From JBOGGN01 sp050744165 (GTDB lineage: Bacteria; Actinomycetota; Acidimicrobiia; Acidimicrobiales; Palsa-688), in NCBI GenBank assembly GCA_050744165.1, contig JBOGGN010000399.1:1-7881 (forward strand): a stretch of 7,881 nt of DNA. The letters are read 5' to 3'. The position numbers and the translations under genes are program-made. Of this stretch, positions 6,099-7,881 are shown one piece after another (the first letter of the stretch is position 1; every line of letters begins with the position of its first letter). Below the pieces are notes generated by a model. It was not told where the DNA came from. It saw only the letters and a program-made list of their open reading frames with translations, and searched no databases.

Positions 6099-6484
6099 AT
6101 GACCCGCCCGCTGCCCCTCCGGGCCGAACAGCCCCCGCCGGACGCGACGATCGTCGTCCGCGCCGGCGTCATGAACCCCCGGCACAGTGACGCGTACCGC
6201 ACAGCGATCCTTCGACCTCTACGCCGTCCTTGGGATCTCCGTCGAGGGTGTCATCGACGCGACTGTCCAGGAGGCGTGCCGCGGCGAGCGGGTAGCTCCG
6301 TATCACCGTGTCCGATTGTCCACCTTCGGTCGGGTCCGAGCCGCCGGGTTCCCCGTCCTGGCCAGTTTCGATTACCCGCATTTCACGCTGGTGCTCCCTG
6401 GACCTGAGCGAACTGACCGTCGCCCGGCTGGCCCGTTGCTTTGATGCGCCGATCCCCAACCCGGGCCGCCCGGCGCAGGGATAG
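6099..6484 (+). pseudogene. Hypothetical protein (about 127 aa) interrupted by two frameshifts
   Basis: The product joins across three frames. It begins at ATG 6099 (MTRPLPLRAEQPPPDATIVV, then RAGVMNPRHSDAYRTA). Near 6203 it shifts to the next frame: RSFDLYAVLGISVEGVIDA, then ATVQEACRG, RVRLSTFGRVRAAGFPVLAS and FDYPHFTLVLP. Near 6398, where CTCCCTGGACC reads better as CTCCCGGACC, it shifts again to DLSELTVARLARCFDAP and PNPGRPAQG, with the stop at 6482-6484. The three parts continue one another smoothly, which argues for one ancestral gene. A short GTG-start ORF from 6187 is only the middle part. I recall similar hypothetical proteins in actinobacteria but know no function. No membrane segment. 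The next gene follows after 11 nt, so they were probably co-transcribed. Either a real pseudogene or base-call indels. Confidence 0.55.
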
Positions 6485-6495
6485 CCTGAGACCCG

Positions 6496-6753
6496 ATGAC
6501 AGGACCGGGGATCGAGCGTTGCGACGTCGTCATCGACTTCATGGACATGACCGCTGGACGCCGTGTGTGGGTCCGCCCTGTCGATGTTCGTAGCGGGGTC
6601 ACCGTTGCTGTCGGCGGCCACCTCGTCGTGTGTGACGACGACGCCGACCCGCAGGTCGCCCGGGTTGTCGCCGTCGACATCGACGGCGTCATCGAACTCG
6701 AAGTTCTGCCTGGCTCGGTGGAGTCTCACCGGAACCTTCTCACGTCGGCCTGA
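6496..6753 (+). CDS. Small hypothetical protein (85 aa)
   Basis: A short acidic protein, complete and in one frame, with no membrane segment or signal peptide. It reads as alternating strands: VVIDFMDM (11-18), RRVWVRPVDVR (22-32), GHLVVCDDDADPQVARVVAV (41-60), IELEVLPG (66-73), ending in SVESHRNLL. This pattern suggests a compact beta barrel or sandwich. Third codon positions are G/C-rich in this frame. It starts 11 nt after the stop of the frameshifted hypothetical gene, and the two probably formed a pair. The ribosome binding site is weak. No function recognised; a two-gene module such as toxin-antitoxin is speculation from size and spacing only. Confidence 0.6.
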   Translation: MTGPGIERCDVVIDFMDMTAGRRVWVRPVDVRSGVTVAVGGHLVVCDDDADPQVARVVAVDIDGVIELEVLPGSVESHRNLLTSA

Positions 6754-7344
6754 CCCAACAAGAGCCTGCCAAGCACATCGTCCTCTCCCTCGGACAGCTG
6801 ACCTCGGGCGCTGGTTCCGGTCCAGGCGGCGCCGGTGGCGGCGTTGAGGAGGCGTCGACTGGCCGCCGGGGGACCAGTAGCCGTCGCCCGAGGCCCGCGT
6901 GGGTCGGGCAGTTTGCTGACGGCGAGGCGGCCACCCTCTTAGGCGACCCACCTCGGGCTCGATATCAACGACCTAAAATGCTGGTTCAAGCCGACGGTAG
7001 GGCGGCCAGTTCGGCGCTTACTTCGTGCGCGATAACTGCGCGGCCCAAGCGCGACTGGTGGTTCGAGGCCGGTCCAGCCACAGAGTGTGGATTGGCTGAC
7101 CGAGGCGCGAAGGGCTCGCCCGCCGACCGGCGATGCGGCGCCGCTGGCGTGCCGGCAATCCTGTTCGTAGCGGTCGTGTCTTGCTTGTCTCCTCCCGCCG
7201 CCACCACGCGCCGGTTCCCGCCACGGAGGGCGGCGGTCACCACCGCGTGTTCCTCCGGACACCGGTCAACTGGTGCAATTTCCGGCTGACACCCCTGGCG
7301 GCGTTCGAACGCCCACCGTGTTCCGGTGTGGCCGCTAAGCGAGC
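6754..7344. other. About 590 bp without a confident gene; possible element-end remnants
   Basis: Frames are open on both strands but lack recognisable domains. Notable sites are a perfect palindrome GGCGTTCGAACGCC (7300-7313) and, on the minus strand at 7293-7261, a stretch with GTGTCAGCCGGAAATTGCAC. That stretch reminds me of terminal repeats of IS21-type insertion sequences; this is a recollection, not a match. No tRNA or other RNA gene seen. Confidence 0.3.
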
Positions 7345-7664
7345 TCAGGCCACGTCGATGGATCGGTTCGGGTTCCAGCCGCTCCGCAGCTCGGCCCGCT
7401 CGGCGGCCACCGCCGCCGCGGCCACACCGCCGCCCGGACCCCTCGGCCTCGACCGTCTCTTCCTCGGCGTGGCGGGCACGCCGCTCGGCTTCTCGGGCCC
7501 ATGCGGCCGACTCCGCCCCGTCTCCTCGACCCGCCGGCCGGCGTGCTCGGCGGCTTGGAGCCGCACCCGCAGATCGTCGACGTCGACCTCGGCGGCCGCG
7601 CCGCCCGCTGCTCCGCCTACGCTTTCGTTTGCAGCGCCGCGTCGCGCTCGGCAACCGATTCCAC
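7345..7664 (-). pseudogene. Remnant of a coiled-coil protein spread over three frames
   Basis: Successive minus-strand segments have the composition of one alanine/glutamate/arginine-rich helical rod but lie in different frames: VESVAERDAALQTKA from GTG 7664 followed by a stop, AEVDVDDLRVRLQAAEHAG then RRVEET, then ESAAWAREAERRARHAEEE, then VAAAAVAAERAELRSGW and the stop at 7345. At least three frame changes and one stop are needed to join them. A decayed coiled-coil gene is my reading. High-GC sequence can mimic such helices, so confidence is limited. No function assigned. Confidence 0.35.
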
Positions 7665-7670
7665 AGTGCA

Positions 7671-7699
7671 GAACAGGGGCCCTTTCGGGGCTCCTGTTC
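7671..7699. terminator. Long hairpin, possible terminator without U-tract
   Basis: GAACAGGGGCCC (7671-7682) pairs with GGGCTCCTGTTC (7688-7699) over 12 bp, with one G-U pair and a 5-nt loop. No T-run follows on either strand, so it is not a classic intrinsic terminator, but actinobacteria also use hairpins without U-tracts. It lies just upstream of the coiled-coil remnant, so an attenuator or element end is equally possible. Confidence 0.35.
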
Positions 7700-7742
7700 G
7701 GTACCGTAGTTGACCGAATAAGACCTGGGGTTTCCTATGTTG

Positions 7743-7783
7743 GGCCCGGTGTGGCCCGGTGTGGCCCGTTTGTGGCCTGACAC
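7743..7783. repeat. 10-bp tandem repeats
   Basis: GGCCCGGTGT occurs twice head to tail (7743-7762), followed by diverged copies GGCCCGTTTGT (7763-7773) and GGCCTGACAC (7774-7783). They are close to the hairpin and in DNA without a convincing ORF. The remaining sequence to the window end (7784-7881) shows nothing I can name. Confidence 0.5.
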
Positions 7784-7881
7784 CGAGTAGTGCGGCCCTG
7801 GTGGAGGCACCGATCCAACGAGGGTCGTTCCGGGCGGGCAAGGCACGGACGCGCGCCGCCCTTTTCCGATCCGATATGGCG

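Noticed and set aside
5442..6407. 321-codon plus-strand frame starting inside the MerR gene
   Set aside because: It begins antisense to the regulator and its promoter. Only the stretch from 6099 to about 6203 looks coding, and that belongs to the frameshifted hypothetical gene.
7045..7080. GGTTCGAG stretch resembling a tRNA T-arm
   Set aside because: The flanking bases do not form a T-stem and no acceptor or anticodon arms can be drawn.
7710..7740. TTGACC ... TATGTT as a plus-strand promoter
   Set aside because: The spacer would be 20 bp with no activator motif in it, and no gene follows.
1..7881. CRISPR array, rRNA or tRNA genes
   Set aside because: No regularly spaced repeats of suitable length and no conserved RNA cores were seen on either strand.

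Overview
The window is high-GC DNA with actinobacterial traits: strong G/C preference at third codon positions, GTG and TTG starts, a leaderless promoter and an actinobacterial-type SOS box. I cannot place it more precisely. An uncultured actinobacterium (metagenomic contig) would fit, but that is inference.

Layout: (1) The left edge holds the first 136 residues of a tyrosine recombinase (phage-type integrase) on the minus strand. Its start is preceded by an AGAGGG ribosome binding site and a near-consensus LexA/SOS box. Behind it, 497-720 is an intergenic zone rich in direct and inverted repeats. (2) At 958-1509 (+) lies a small P-loop kinase of the FlaR/'topology modulation' type. It is recognisable along its whole length but broken by four small indels and a Walker A glycine-to-aspartate change. 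About 540 bases without a confident gene follow.

(3) The core is one compact minus-strand operon running 5482 to 2048. It starts at a textbook MerR-type promoter (19-bp spacer, 7-bp inverted repeat between -35 and -10) that fires at, or almost at, the GTG of a MerR-family regulator. The regulator ORF continues into a CGCC-containing tail. That tail has its own strong Shine-Dalgarno and ATG in the same frame, so a 55-aa protein could also be made alone. Then come a CooC-type ATPase with a CxC motif (ATGA overlap), an MFS transporter reduced to its two ends (12 nt gap), and an intact M14 zinc carboxypeptidase (ATGA overlap). No carbon monoxide dehydrogenase is present. The operon looks like a metal-responsive unit whose client protein is not visible.

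(4) The right third (5521-7881) is accessory and decayed. It holds a frameshifted conserved-looking hypothetical gene (6099-6484), an intact 85-aa hypothetical gene 11 nt downstream, and a scrambled coiled-coil ORF on the minus strand. It also has a long hairpin, 10-bp tandem repeats and a 14-bp perfect palindrome.

The middle operon is mostly intact while both flanks are full of indels and sit beside an integrase. This suggests a genomic-island margin with decaying cargo. Indel errors in an assembly would produce some of the same signals and must be excluded first.
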